DNA from: Albifimbria verrucaria
Taxonomy: Eukaryota; Ascomycota; Sordariomycetes; Hypocreales; Stachybotryaceae
Length of the DNA stretch: 64,000 nucleotides
Direction of reading: 5' to 3'
Assembly (NCBI GenBank): GCA_020081605.1
Contig: JAHREC010000013.1
Location: 186,001-250,000 of the forward strand
Below are positions 24,752-36,786 of the stretch, piece after piece. The notes beneath the pieces were generated by a model. That model ran no database searches, had not been told where the DNA came from, and saw nothing but the letters and a program-made list of their open reading frames with translations. How positions within the stretch are numbered: the stretch's first letter is position 1; every line of letters starts with the position of its first letter. Made by a program: the position numbers and the translations under genes.

Positions 24752-26419
24752 CGTTGGATATGTTGGTTAGATTGAATGTTGGCGAACAGATAAGCGTGGA
24801 AGTGTTCTCAATGGTGTGAGTAATGGAGAAAGGGTTGGAAGGTGATGCGGATTTTCAAGATGGCAGGCGTATTTATAGCTCTTTTAAAATTACACACAAC
24901 CCAGTGACGGAACCTAACGTGCCACTCATTTTCACCAAGATATGTCAACTTTGACAGATGTATAGGCAGAACCGAGTCCGCCTGTGAAACTGGTATTAAA
25001 AGAAAAGGACACTAGCAGAGTGATGCGTCAATGTCGCACTGAGAGGGTTCGGTTATTACTCATTTAGACATACTTTGAAACATACTTACCATTACCATGA
25101 CGTGGTCACTTGATTCAGGATTCCCGAGGCTGGCAGCATGACGCGTTGATGTCGCACTGAGATGGTTCAGCAATTACTAGATTGCCCGTACTTTGAAACA
25201 AACTGAATATTATCATGACGTTGTGTCTCGCCTCAGAACCCCTGAGGCTGGCAGTATATTGCATTAGTATTGCAAAGAGACGTGCAACGATTGGGGTTAA
25301 TTCAGTATGGGAGGTATAGAGTAGGGAAGTAATTCAATAATTATTAGATAAACTATTTAGCTATTATTTTCATGTAAAAATTAGAAAGACTTTGCATTAA
25401 TTAAAAATCTAGAATGAATAATAAATAATAAGTAATAAATAATAAGTAATAAATAATAAATAAAAGAAACGAACTTGACTGTGGTAGCTAAAACTAAAAT
25501 ACTAAATTCTCCCTCGCCTTTCTATGCCTAACACAGTGCCATTTTATTTCATACAATTAATCAGTCCAACCAGAGGTCCCGAGGTTAAACGGGCAGTGTC
25601 GAAACTCTTTGGGAACTTTCTTTGGCTCAGCCAATCCCTTCCTCAAGTCCCGACTGCTACGAGCAGCATGTATCGACAGCAGCATCGTACCACTTAATAA
25701 CCAAGATAAAACGTCGCCCTGACCATTTGGCATTCGTGCAGCGCTGCGTGATGTACAACCTAGCACAGCTAATCTGATATGTGAGTTGGAATCTCTATGC
25801 CACTCTAAACAGTGAACCCTCACCCAAGGCTTATCAAGACATACATCGGTGTCTCCCCAACTACCAACAACAGCCACTCCCTTGTCTCTCCGTAATTCTA
25901 CTTTGTCCCAAGTCTAAGTTCGGTTCTCATCCTTGCTCTTGTCATCAAAAGGTGCCTCGTAGCGTTTCACTGGACTGGATATCAGACTGGCTGTTGGTTG
26001 CATACGAAATCAGCTGACCTTCAACGACTACGTATAGTCAGATTTCGTTGGCTCAGCGTATATTCAGCGGTAATAAATGCCGAGCCAGCCATTCACAATG
26101 CGTTCCGAGCACAGAGTGGACAACAACATGGTGGTTGGCCGGCCCTGAATCTGAAAGAAATGTAATGCGACGTTCCATAGTCATCCATGTCGAAATGGAA
26201 TCATTCCGCCCAGACCGGAAGTGCCTGTGCCGCTGTACGGGGATAGCCGTCTGCTTAATTCTTTTCCACTAACCCCTTCTACTGATAGAACTGCCTCCTA
26301 TCCTGTTTTTTTCTTTCCCATAAAGACGCTTTTACTGATTTCTTCTTAGTTTCTTGGTGCAGGGGTAACCTTGGTGGCAAGTTATTCCTCTGCTAACAAC
26401 TCGCAGACATAACGTCCGG
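24752..26419. other. Spacer with tandem and simple repeats
   Basis: No gene recognised. It holds a 118 bp tandem duplication (25022-25257) and an AATAAATAATAAGT-type simple repeat at about 25415-25465. The T/C-rich stretch near 26290-26340 probably belongs to the promoter of the drug transporter starting at 26420. Confidence 0.45.
25022..25257. repeat. Tandem duplication, two units of 118 bp
   Basis: Unit 1 is 25022-25139 and unit 2 is 25140-25257. Both share GTCGCACTGAGA, TACTTTGAAACA, ATCATGACG/CCATGACG and CGAGGCTGGCAG/TGAGGCTGGCAG at the same offsets. Equal length and end-to-end placement indicate one duplication followed by divergence, largely C/T and A/G changes. Confidence 0.8.
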
Positions 26420-28268
26420 ATGTCGAAAAAGGAGACTCCGGCGACGGCACCGCCCCTTTCCTCCAACGATGGGAGAGGCCAGGCTTCGAACAGGAGCAGG
26501 AGCAGAAGGAAGAGTGGAAAATTTCTACGCGCGGCATCTTTGTTTTTTCACCGTTTGCGTCTTCACGCTCATGGTTGCAATCGACAGCACCAGCATTGGC
26601 GTCGCGCTTTCGGTTAGTCACACCATTTGATGGGTGCTACTAGAGAAACGCGTGGCTGATAATATTGTACATCAAGACCATTGCTCAAGACCTCCACAGT
26701 CCTTCTGTCGAAATCTTTTGGGCTGGTACCGGTTTCCTATTATGTGCCACAGGTACGAATAAAGCGTCACCCATGCATGCTCCAGTGGCTGACAGCAGAT
26801 GCTATCTATAGTATTCCAGCCCATCTTCGTGTCCTTTTCAAACATCTTCGGCCGCCGAACATTGTACCTTCTCGCTGTGGCCTTCTTTTTCGTCGGCGCT
26901 GTCGTCGCTGGTGTTGCCAAGAATGCCGCCGAACTGTTGGTCGGTCGATGCATCCAGGAGTCGGCGGAGGCGGCATCATGGCCATTAGCGAGGTCATCAT
27001 CGCTGATCTGGTCCCCTGCGACAGCGCGGGGCCTATTATGGCCTGATGAATGGCATGTGGACTGTGAGATCTGTCGCTGGGCCGATTGTGGGAGGTGCTT
27101 TCGCAGGAGCCTCAGCCGGGGTAAGTAAGCCGCCAAGCGTTTTGAGTTGTTGATGCTCACGTTTTGTGTCGTGGTAGCGATGGACTTTTACATCAACTTC
27201 CCGTTCATAAGGATGGGCGTCATCTTCGTCGTCCTCTTTTGAAGCTTCACTTCGTGCAATCGTCGTTACTTCAAAAACTTTCCAAGGTCGACTTCGTTGG
27301 TACTGGCATTTTTGTCGGCAGTGTGACCTCTTCCCTAATTGCCCTGAGCTGGGGTGGCGTCATGTACGACTGGAGCTCTTGGAGGACTCTCGTTCCGCTG
27401 ATTATTGGTACCGTCGGCTGCGGTGTCTTTGTCCTCTACGAGATGCACGTGCCAAGTGAACCCATTATCCCTCATGTCCTCTTCAAGAATCGCACCACGG
27501 CTGTCTCCTTTTTCAACGCCATGATCTCTGGTTTGCTCGTTTGGTGCCTCGTCTACTTTATGCCGCTATACTTTGAGGGTGTCAAAGGCTACACCCCGGT
27601 CCTAGCTGGCGTTGCGCTTTGCCTCTGACCTTTACCGTAGCGCCAGCTGGTGCTGCCGCTGGCATTGTGATAACCAAGACTGGTCGATACCGATGGGCTA
27701 TCTTGTCGGGCTGGGCTATTGCTACGGTTGGACTGGGAATACTTTGTATCCTGAAAGTCGACACAAGCACTACAAGTTGGATTTTCCCAAATCTCGTATC
27801 AGGTATCGGCCTAGGCTTCTTGTTCCCGTCTGTAGCTTCGGCGGTTCAAGCCTCCGTCACAACTGATCATGTGCCTATGGCACTCGCAATGTTTGGTTTC
27901 TTCCGATCTCTCGGCCAAGCTATCAGTGTTGCCATCGGCAGTGTCATCTTCAAAACCGCATGATTACCAACTTGAAAAAGTACGAATCCCTTGCTAGCAA
28001 TGCTGCCGCCTACAGTGGAGATGCTGCAGGCTTTGTTCAACTCATCCAGACAATGGATGATGGCCAGGTGAAGGGTGACCCCAAGCAAGCTTACGTTGAC
28101 AGTTTGCGCATTGTATGGGCAGTTTGCTGTGCAATTGCTGGTGCAAGTTTCTTCCTCAGCCTCCTCACACAGAGCTATAGTCTCGATCAGGATCAGAACA
28201 CGGGCCAGGGCGTTATTGAAAAAAATGAGAAGACTTCAAAGGTATCGCTTGGGCCACGCGAGGAGTGA
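26420..28268 (+). pseudogene. DHA14-type MFS drug transporter, broken in about six places
   Basis: Multidrug/toxin efflux-type permease with 14 expected membrane segments. The ATG is at 26420. Recognisable pieces in order: VAIDSTSIGVALS, FWAGTGFLL, FSNIFGRRTLYLL (motif A), GVGGGGIMAISEV, GPIVGGAFAGASAGRW followed by TFYINFPF (motif C and the family WRW/F signature), then EPIIPHVLFKNR, FPSVASAVQASV and a cytoplasmic tail ending KVSLGPREE. Introns at about 26612-26680, 26750-26815 and 27121-27178 have GT-AG ends. One-base shifts occur near 26550, 26950, 27013, 27240, 27625 and 27953, mostly in homopolymers. The last 30 bp before the stop belong to the duplicated relic at 28238, so the natural C-terminus may have been replaced. 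Confidence 0.75.
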
Positions 28269-28400
28269 AGTTTAGGTTTCACTAGGCATATACACCACTG
28301 CGATAGCTTATTTTTAGACCATACATAAGTCCATCCACTGGTTACTGTATTCTCTGAGCAGAATCAAAGTCATGAAGGAATCGAGGGCGTGATATTAGCA
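28238..28400 (-). repeat. Duplicated coding relic, copy 2
   Basis: Matches 4036-4195. The minus strand again reads GWTYVWS...LVKPKLHSSRGPSDTF, but with a stop just before FCSEN. The plus strand supplies the last codons and the stop of the drug transporter. Confidence 0.65.
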
Positions 28401-29880
28401 ATAAGGATAATATATACACTATTGAAGTTACTAGTTGCATAAGTAATTCAATTTCGCAGGGTCGGGTCGCTGGAGTGTATGTGTAATTACGTTGGCATAT
28501 GGGGATGGCTGACACTGTTGCAAGTAGCTATCCTTCCGTTTCAATATTTTTCAAGGAGAGTCAGAGTAGCCGCACCTGTACAACCAAGTGAGCGCTATAC
28601 GGGGAAGTAGCATCTAACATTGGCGGCAATTTCATTGGAATTAAACCTAACACTGTCCAGAATGCTGTCGTCTTAACCTTTTTTCACAAATTCTGCATCC
28701 ACCAGCTCTGCATCCACCAGCTCTGCATCTACCAGCCCTGCGTCTATCAGCCCTGCGTCCACCAGCTCTGCCACTATTCTCAGTTCTCGTAGCCACTCTC
28801 TTTTTGTGACTATTAATTCTCTCTCCAATACGACTCGGCAGGAGCTGCTCGAAACAGGCCGCAAGTTGTTTGAAAATTTGCAGCAATCGATTCTTGAAAA
28901 CAGCAATGAATACAAAGCAATAAAGAGCTAGCGCCACGCTATACGACGGAGATAGACAGACCTACCATGCCGGGACTCTCAGGCAGGTTCATAGAAGCAT
29001 TGAGAAATGCAGGATCTCCTGTTGGAAATTATCATCTCGTCACTGTTGATAATGTGCCCTCAAGAAATAATCCTCCGTACTATCTATGTGCATGCTGAAG
29101 GAAAGGCCGTCTTGTGTTTATTCAACTACGGCGATTACGATGTCTTGAATGCAACGGCACCACGAATGTTCTAGTCGGATATCATGGTAGCCTCATGCTC
29201 CCGAGCAATGGCAGAGTCAAAGGCATTGACAACTTCGGATCCTGCTGAGGAAGAGGCTGGCTCGGACCAATTCTTCCGACTCTTGGCAACAGATAATGGA
29301 AAAGGTGTTGCACGTATGCTTACAGATTACCCAGCAATGTTCGGCCGCAAGACAATCTCAAAGGCTCTTGTATACCCAACTGGGGCGGGTCGAGGCCCAT
29401 GCATCGGGTGCGACTACTCCGCAAGCGAGACAAGTCGCACAAATTCTGGTCGCTGATGCCGAAGCGAGATTTCTAAGAGGAGTCCTCGCCCTAGACCCTG
29501 CTTGATAAGGCATGAGTCCATTTAGAGCCGTGCTTCGAAGTTGGCTCAAGTTCTCTGCAACTGTCAGCACCCTAGTAGTTACTATCCTCGACACGATTAC
29601 TATTATCGCTATTGATCAATGGGTTACGCTACAAGTTGTGCAAATCTTCATTACAAAGATGAACATTGTCAATCTTGATACTAGATCTTGGAAGCTTGAT
29701 TGTTGGTATTATGACAACCGGATTTTAATGTGTGACAGATATTTCACTTCGCTACATTAAATCCTTATTGAAGTGAGTGTTCAGCACAAACAGGGAGCCC
29801 CAAATTAAATGACGGCTTCGAGCCATAAGGTCCCTTTCTCGAACCAAGCAAACGATTTCAAGCAAGTTGCAAAGGTAACC
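28269..29880. other. Spacer with unassigned coding fragments
   Basis: No complete gene. A minisatellite lies at 28692-28772. Fragments on the plus strand around 28967-29090 (starting MPGLSGRFIEALRNAG) and 29184-29505 (for example AQILVADAEARFLRGVLALD) read like natural protein but are split between frames and I cannot place them in a family. They may be pieces of one dead gene. Confidence 0.3.
28692..28772. repeat. 15 bp minisatellite, about 5.5 units
   Basis: Units of the type CTGCATCCACCAGCT are repeated in tandem with a few base changes. A length divisible by three keeps minus-strand frames open, where one frame gives repeated ELVDA-like pentapeptides. Confidence 0.8.
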
Positions 29881-30104
29881 TACAGTGGGATAGCAAAAGT
29901 TTCGCCTACCTCGGGATTTCCATTCAGCAAGGGCTTTATATAAGAAGTTATGATAAATGTATATTAATTACTTAATTTATTATTATATTATCATACATCT
30001 CTTGTACATTTATTACATTTTTAGTCGTTTATTGTTAGGTCTTTAGTTGATTTTCTATCGAGATATCTACGCTAGATGTGCGGAATTTCTGCCTGCCCAC
30101 TGTA
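29881..30104. mobile_element. MITE with TA flanks, copy 2
   Basis: 224 bp. The left end is TACAGTGGGATAGCAAAAGT. The right end, reverse strand, is TACAGTGGGCAGGCAGAAAT. The internal TTATTGTTAGGTCTTTAGT and GATTTTCTATCGAGAT match copy 1 at 5062-5276. Copy 2 differs by several small indels in the AT-rich middle. TA is present at both ends. Confidence 0.75.
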
Positions 30105-31477
30105 ACTCTTCCAGAACTGGGAGTCCATTGTCCTCTTGAAAACTCTTCCGCCAACCTGAACTAACCAATACTCTGAAGCCTACAAATTTCATGGCTGTAT
30201 CATTTATCGCACTACGGGTTTTTGCTCTGACTGAAATGAAAAGATGCCAAGACTGGTAGATATTATGCGCTGTCGAACGCCCCATCATCTAACTACTCAT
30301 ACGTTGTCTGGGGCAGAATAGCCTACCCTATACTATATGGTAGTCGATTTGGTAAGCACTGCCGACGATATAAATATCTGCAGGTTTTGTTATTGGTTAT
30401 GTTGTTTCTCGTGAAAAAGATGATTGGATGACGATAAGAGTAAGTGGTTATACCAGCAAGTCTTAAAACTTCCTATAAAGACAAAACAAAATGGCCTCTC
30501 ATGCCCCAGCTACCGTGTGTACAGAATATTCTTGATCGTCAAGGCAAGAAGGTATGCTTGTAGGCTCCTACAGATCCGTTGAAAAGAAGAGAGGACCATG
30601 TTTATCATTGTTTTATTACAATAGAGTCTTTTTAGCCTACTTAGATAGACTCAACGGGGATCAGGATTAGGGTAAGCAGATAAGTAAAGGTTTCTCAAAG
30701 ATACAATTACAGAGGCTAGATTGATGTTGCACGCTTCCTTAAGAACCCATCGCAGTGGGTCAAATGGCAAAATCATATTACTTCCGTTTTCTTCGTCTTT
30801 CTCGATTCGTTAGGCTGGTCTACTGCCCCGGCTGTGAGATCAAGCAGACTGAGCAAGGGCTCAAATCAGGGTGGTGTAGTCCCAGCGGTGACGGTGTGGC
30901 TCGTTGTTGTGTTGAGAACCTCTATTCAATGCGGTGGGATTCAGATCACCTACCACCATTACTGAGATGCCGGATATTTTGCTGCGTTGTAAATTAATAT
31001 AAGGTCTTCTAGACCTATATGGCTATGCCGGGCGTGATTGTGAAGGTTATGTCCGATCCACGACGGCCATTTCGGGTTAGGCTTAAACTAAGCATTTACT
31101 CGGTTTTAGTAGAAATTGAACTTGTGGCTCGGCTGACTTGTGTGACCGGCTTCCCCACCGGGACTTCAGCTTCGGAAGTTCTCCACCGGAACTTAGTCAC
31201 CGTAGTCCCCATCATAATCTGGTCACCTCTTCCAAACAGTCAAGTGTGGACATGCAATGGAAACAGGTTTGGTGCAGCCGAATGGCAATCACCCGTCCCT
31301 CTTTCCGTGTGGAACCAATCGGGCCGTCGATTCAATGTTTAATGCCCAACGGCAGTCGCCCGCATGGGATATCTGGGCATACCCTTGCCGCAGCGCTCTC
31401 TGCTAAAGGATAAAGAGAGCTGAGAATCTTTCGATGGCCGGAACACTGAGAGTCATTGTAGCATTACATACCTTATA
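30105..31477. other. Spacer and FAD monooxygenase promoter
   Basis: No gene recognised. The last 330 bp form the promoter of the FAD monooxygenase and contain an operator-like repeat at 31155-31194. Confidence 0.4.
31155..31194. promoter_or_regulatory. Operator-like repeat upstream of the FAD monooxygenase
   Basis: Two direct copies, CCACCGGGACTT (31155-31166) and CCACCGGAACTT (31183-31194), sit 28 bp apart. Between and overlapping them is the inverted pair ACTTC...GAAGT. CGG triplets in such spacing are the usual targets of Zn2Cys6 factors. About 285 bp before the ATG. Confidence 0.4.
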
Positions 31478-32998
31478 ATGCCTCTTAAAGTGATCATTGT
31501 TGGAGCTGGTTTAGGGGATTGGCCACCGCCATAGCTCTTACGCAGTCCGGGCACGATGTTGAGGTTGGTCTACATCAAGTCACCCCAATTTCTTGGCACA
31601 TTTCTTCTCACATGAATGGTTAGGTTTTTGAGAAATCTTCATTCCACAATGAAGTTGGAGCTGCCATTCACTTGGCTCCCAATGCCACCCGTCTCTTGAA
31701 GGCATGGGGCCTCGACCTCGAGGCAATGAATCCTGTTCGTTGTGAGCATTTAAGTGTGTGGGATAAGAGCGGCAAGTTTATTGCAACACCGGTGGTAAGT
31801 AATTTGCTGGTTGACTTGATGAGCAAGGCTGATAGAAAGCAGGTTACGAAGGACCTTCAGCGCCAACTGGGTATTGAAGATGATTGGCTATTGGTTCATC
31901 GTGTAGATCTACACAATGCTTTATATAAGAAAGCTTTGGAAGGTTTCCAAGGCCGAGGGTCAAAAACTCATCTTGCATGCAGCATAACCTCCGTGGTAAC
32001 TAAGTAGTATGAAGTTTATGAATGAATGGTGTCAGGCTGATGGTGGCATAGGATCCGGCAGGCGGCAAAGTTATACTTGCGGGTGGCGAGGAGCTTCAGG
32101 CCGATCTTATTATCGGTGCTGACGGCGTACATGTGAGTATTGGAATTATTCCCGTATGCACTTGAACTCCCTTAAATTAATCCTCAATTTCAAGTCACGA
32201 TCGGTGAATGCAGTCGCAGACAAGCCACAGCAGAAGAAAAGTACAGGGCAAAATTGCTTCCGCTTCCTTGTGCCTACAGAGAAGGCCGAAAAAATCTTCT
32301 CACAAAAGGCCTCATCGACAAGATCGGTATGAACTCTGTGAACACCTTTTTCACTGGGGAAGAGCGTCTTATCGTCTACCCCTGCCGATCTGGGAAGCTC
32401 CTTAATTGCGCCCTTTTCCAATCTACCGCTGGAAATGAAGATGTGGGAGAGTCTTCATGGTTGAGTTCAGGAAACCGTGATGATCTCTGCGCAGCTGCTG
32501 AGACGTACTGTCCAGAACTACGTGAATTATGCAGCCTCGGCGAGGATGTCAAGCTGTGGAGCCTTGCCTCCCGTGACCCTCCTCCAGCATTTTCCAAGGG
32601 AAGATTGGCACTTGTCGGTGACGCAGCCCATCCGATGCTACCTCGTAAGTTAAGACCATATTGTCGATGAGTTTCATGAAGCGGTGCATTAATGCGTAAG
32701 CACAGATCAAGGGCAGGGAGGAGCCCAAGCGTTCGAAGATGCGGCGACAATAGGAGCACTTTTTCCAACAGAGACACCAGCCGACCAGGTCAGCAAAAGG
32801 CTGCAGCTCTACAATGAGATTCGCTACAAGCATGCTGTCACTGTAATGTTTAACTCTAAGGTCGGTAACCATATACGACATACTGTCTTGGATGATTTAA
32901 GAAAGTATGTTCCTGATGCTGAGATCCCTGAGAATATGTGGCTCTATGCATGGAATTCCTACCCTGACAAGGCTATAAAGTACGAAATCTCTTTATAA
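31478..32998 (+). CDS. FAD-dependent monooxygenase (salicylate hydroxylase-like), two frame breaks
   Basis: Flavoprotein hydroxylase that inserts one oxygen atom into an aromatic or polyketide-like substrate using NAD(P)H. The start at 31478 (MPLKVIIVGAGLG) opens the GxGxxG dinucleotide fold. The frame then shifts in a run of G at about 31516, after which LATAIALTQSGHDVEV continues. Next come HLAPNATRLLKAWG, ADLIIGADGVH (DG motif) and LALVGDAAHPMLPHQGQG (GD motif binding the FAD ribityl). A second shift lies in a run of A at about 32289. Introns end near 31627, 32050 and 32195, and another splits MLP/HQGQG at about 32643-32706. The total is about 430 residues, the usual length. The C2H2-Zn2Cys6 regulator downstream may control it. 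Confidence 0.8.
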
Positions 32999-34173
32999 CC
33001 TGCAACACAAATACATGATTCAGGATAGCGATTCGTTTAAGCAATTTCTATAGTCAATAGTTTTTGAAATATGGAGAAGCAAATGCATCCGTCAGCCATG
33101 GTTATCAAATCGCGCGCATGGTACTAAATTGCCTTCCAAAAATCAAATAAGCGGCTAGTTCCTTCTGTCTGCCTTCACGTTGCTCTACAAGGCTTATGTT
33201 AGTCCAAGCTCGATATAAGAAAAGGCTACTAGTAGATATCCCTGCGGACCATCTACGTAACTTTAATTCAGTCACAAGTTGTTGGCACTTGGAGGAAGAA
33301 GAGATATTATACTTTATAAGACTTTCATTTTGGGAATTTTGCCTCAGATGCGTAGTGTTTCTATTATACACATTGCCTCAAGCCGTCTTTTTGCAACTTT
33401 ACAACACGGTTTATCATATTTATTCGGTCCTGTGAAGTGCCGGTCAAACGACGACTTCGTGGTGGAACACAGCCAACGGATTCTGCGATTATCGAGGCAA
33501 GCGAGCTACTGTACTTCCAGCGTACGACAGATCCGAGTCAGAGCAGAGCGGGACTTTCGGTCCATGTGGGGTTTGACGCTAGGACACTTGAGAGAAGTTA
33601 TTGTTGGTGCTGTGGGGCGACACATGTCGGATGCGCTCATCGGATATTGTTCTAACGCCGTGTCCTGCTTGTCGGAGAGCCATTTAACAAAGGCCAATGC
33701 ACATTAGCCAGAAATAAAAAGCTGACTATTGTTCATCTAGTAAAGAAAGAATTACAGCACCCCTAACTGAGACCTATGAGTAGATTAATATGTTTGCGGT
33801 GCTCATCTTCCAATAACAAGGCTGGAATGAATGCCAAAGCACCATGCAGTCTCAACACCCTCTGCCTGTCGAACCGACCATGACTAGTGAAGCATTTGAA
33901 GTGACAGCATTCTGAAACAGAATATGCTGGAGGGCAAGATGCGTAACAACCACACGTCTGAATGCCTGCGCACGTGATGGAAGCCACCCACCTAGTAGGG
34001 GCTTTCATGAGGAAGTGGAGCACATTTATTATGTTCTTCATCGTCCTTCACTCGCTTCCTCACGTAATCTCATCTAGGTCCTGTTCCCCAACGCCGCCCT
34101 CAAATCGTGCAGCAGCCCCTTAATACTCGTTCCTCGGTCTCCTGGTTTTTTCATCGTTTACTATACTCTCCCT
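32999..34173. other. Intergenic spacer
   Basis: No gene recognised. Overlapping short open frames at 33280-33700 have no motif. The final part holds the regulator promoter, with pyrimidine-rich tracts before 34174. Confidence 0.35.
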
Positions 34174-36786
34174 ATGACACATCCGCTGACATGCCGAGAA
34201 TGCGGCTCCTCGTTTCAGCGGCGGGAGCACTACCAACGTCATCTCCGTACCCACACCAAGGAGAAGCCTTTTACTTGTTCCGTATGCGGTAGCAGTTTTG
34301 GGAGGATAGACTCCTTGGCACGCCACCACAGCTCAAATCATGCAGATGAAGCCCTCCGGACAACTCCAAGCAAGCCTGGAGAGCGGTTACGGGTTTCCCG
34401 TGCATGCAAACGCTGCAGTACGGCCAAGATCAGGTGCGACGGCCAAACCCCGTGCCAGAAATGCAACCTGCTAGGCGTGCAATGCTTCTACGAACCGCCG
34501 AGGAGGAGGAGGAAGGCTGCTCCACCACGAGCAGTGCCAGAGCAATACCCGGGTCGTCCCGAGCCTGGACTAGTTGCACAAGATGAAGCTAATCCTCACA
34601 GCTCCCCACACTGGCGGCAAATAACCAGTCAATGCTGGCAGATGCCGGCGCCTTCCCAACAGGCATAGATGGAGAGACTCATCTCAACGATTACTTAGGA
34701 TACGATTTCTTCGGTGCATCTCGAGTGTTGGGGTTTCAAAACGATCCGAGTACTCCCAGTTGGGCAACGGAGGGTCTTGATGAGTACTTATGGCCGGCGC
34801 CCTTTGGTCTGCAGCAAGAGGCTATACTGTTTCAAAACATCACCAGCCCTGACAACCCGCTGACTCAGGGAATGGAACAGGCTGCATGTATACCAGTCGC
34901 CCATTTGCCTCCAACGCCGGCCTCCGACATCGCCAACCTATACAGTCGGAGTCATACGCCTCCCCTAGACAAGGACGCCGTTGATGTCCGACAATACCAC
35001 CCAACATCTATTGAGGTTGATGCCCCATTATCATGTCCAGAAATCGACCCTCAATCTCTTCCGGAGGCTGATTTCGAGGATTTCGCTCATGTAGATGGTC
35101 CATCCGCAGAGCAAATCCAGGGCATCATCCGCCTGGCCGATGAGATGCAGGCGAAGCCACATTATCCTCCCTTTACCTCCTTTACAATACCTTGCCAGCC
35201 AGTCCTCAACGCATGGGTACAGTTATACTTTGAGTACTTCCATCCCGTCTTTCCCATAATCTGCAAAGCTGCCTTCTCTTCAGAAGTGCACCCGCTTCTT
35301 GTCATGACCGTGGCAGCAATTGGCGCGCAGTTTTCTACCATCAAGTATGCAGCGCAATGTGCTAGAGCCATGCGAGAGCTGGTTAGGAGGCAGGCGTCTC
35401 GTCTTGTGAGTGTAGCAGTCTTGCCGTCGCTCTGCCTACCCACTCCTCTGGCTAATGATATTGCTAGTGTGAACATCAAAACAAGCATTGTCGTACAGTG
35501 TGGATGATTCAGGTCATCATGCTAAACAACTTGGCCATGTCGCATTCGGGAGAGAGAAGGGAGTTGGAAGTGGCAGAGGTTCTACAATCGGTGCCGACGG
35601 CACTTGCGCGGAGGATGGGTTTGCTCGATGATGTTCTGACTCACGAGAGAATTTCTCAGTTACAGGGACCTCTCGAGCAGACATGGCGTTTATGGACCAT
35701 GGATGAGGAGCGGCGACGGGCTGGGTTCGGTGTCTGGGTAAGCTTTTAGCCTGCAGTTTGTGCTCAATGCGAGTTAAAAGAATTGACAATTGAGAACGGC
35801 AGCTCGTCGACTCGGCATACCGTGCTCATTTCAACCTGACAAGGGTCATGGGTCCTTGTGAGCTGAGAAACACCCTTCCGCAAGGCGAGCAGCGATGGAA
35901 CGCCACGACTGCTCATAGCTGGGCGAGCTTTCCGCCAGGCCTAGGTAAACTCTCCAGCCTTCAGGCTAGACTGATGCATCAACTAACATGGTTCTCAGGC
36001 TGTGGGCGCACGAAGACATTAGCGGATGTCATCTCGAGCAATGCGTGGCTTCATGTGTGGTCGAAAACGGGCACCATCGGAAAGCAAGTCATTCTCCAAG
36101 AGCTCACGGAAAGAGTCCGGCCGACAAGTCTTCTGCGTCACAGACAGAACGGTGTCGCCGACTTCGAGCGCGAACAGGCAAGAGACGCCCTGGAAGAAAT
36201 TCTTTCCCTGATAGCAAGCGGTGAAATGGAGACATCAGTAGCCGACCTGAAGGCATTGACGGCGCACAAGATCATATGCTTTGCAGCCTTGATGTCTTGT
36301 TGCTCACCATCGTCGGACCTTATAAACGCAGCCATAATGCGAATATATAACCGGCTCGACGATCGAGAAGTCTACCAGCTGAATCAAGCGTGGAATGCAT
36401 CTCCCTGTCAAGGCCGGAAGACAGTTCTCTACGCAGCATGTCTCTTGGAGACGGTCCGCAACAACCATACAACTCATCACTCAACACCGGTGTTTCTGTT
36501 CAGAGCGGTGTTGACACTCTGGCTGCATTCATTCCTGCTAGAGAAACAAAAGTGGAACCAAGGCTCAAATGACAGTGATACCTCCGCCTCCATTGTCATC
36601 AGCAGTGCAAACACGGGCGCCAACCAGATTAAAAATTGGCTATCCAACGGGCATGGCCGAGTAAAACTGCCCGGAATTGCGAATTTGTTATGCGTACAAG
36701 GAAGAAGAAAGCTGTTGGTCGAGTCTATGGCCACTATGCAATCATTGAAGGGCTGGGGATCAGCAGGAGCTATCTCGAGCTCCTGA
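34174..36786 (+). CDS. Dual C2H2 and Zn2Cys6 transcription factor with fungal-specific domain
   Basis: The ATG at 34174 is followed at once by two C2H2 fingers: CRECGSSFQRREHYQRHLRTH and the next CSVCGSSFGRIDSLARHH. A Zn2Cys6 cluster follows at about residue 78 (CKRCSTAKIRCDGQTPCQKC...C). The middle homology region (PF04082 type) includes FEYFHPVFPIICKAAF and TMDEERRRAGFGVW. Introns at 35406-35467 and 35738-35802 keep frame, the first giving RLCEHQNKHCRTVWMIQ. One frame shift near 34604, in a run of C, joins NPHSS to QLPTLAANNQSM. The protein is about 830 residues, nuclear. Such fused factors are a known fungal class and often sit beside the genes they control; here the FAD monooxygenase lies upstream. 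Confidence 0.85.

Noticed and set aside
28647..28937. Minus-strand open frames with Arg/Gly- or ELVDA-repeats.
   Set aside because: They arise from the 15 bp minisatellite, and no motif supports a protein.
30755..30997. Open frame with several Cys and a DSDHLP stretch resembling a LINE endonuclease fragment.
   Set aside because: The similarity is too short, and no reverse transcriptase sequence lies nearby.
26420..36786. Secondary-metabolite cluster, suggested by the drug transporter, FAD monooxygenase and regulators.
   Set aside because: No polyketide synthase, NRPS, terpene synthase or other backbone enzyme is in the window.
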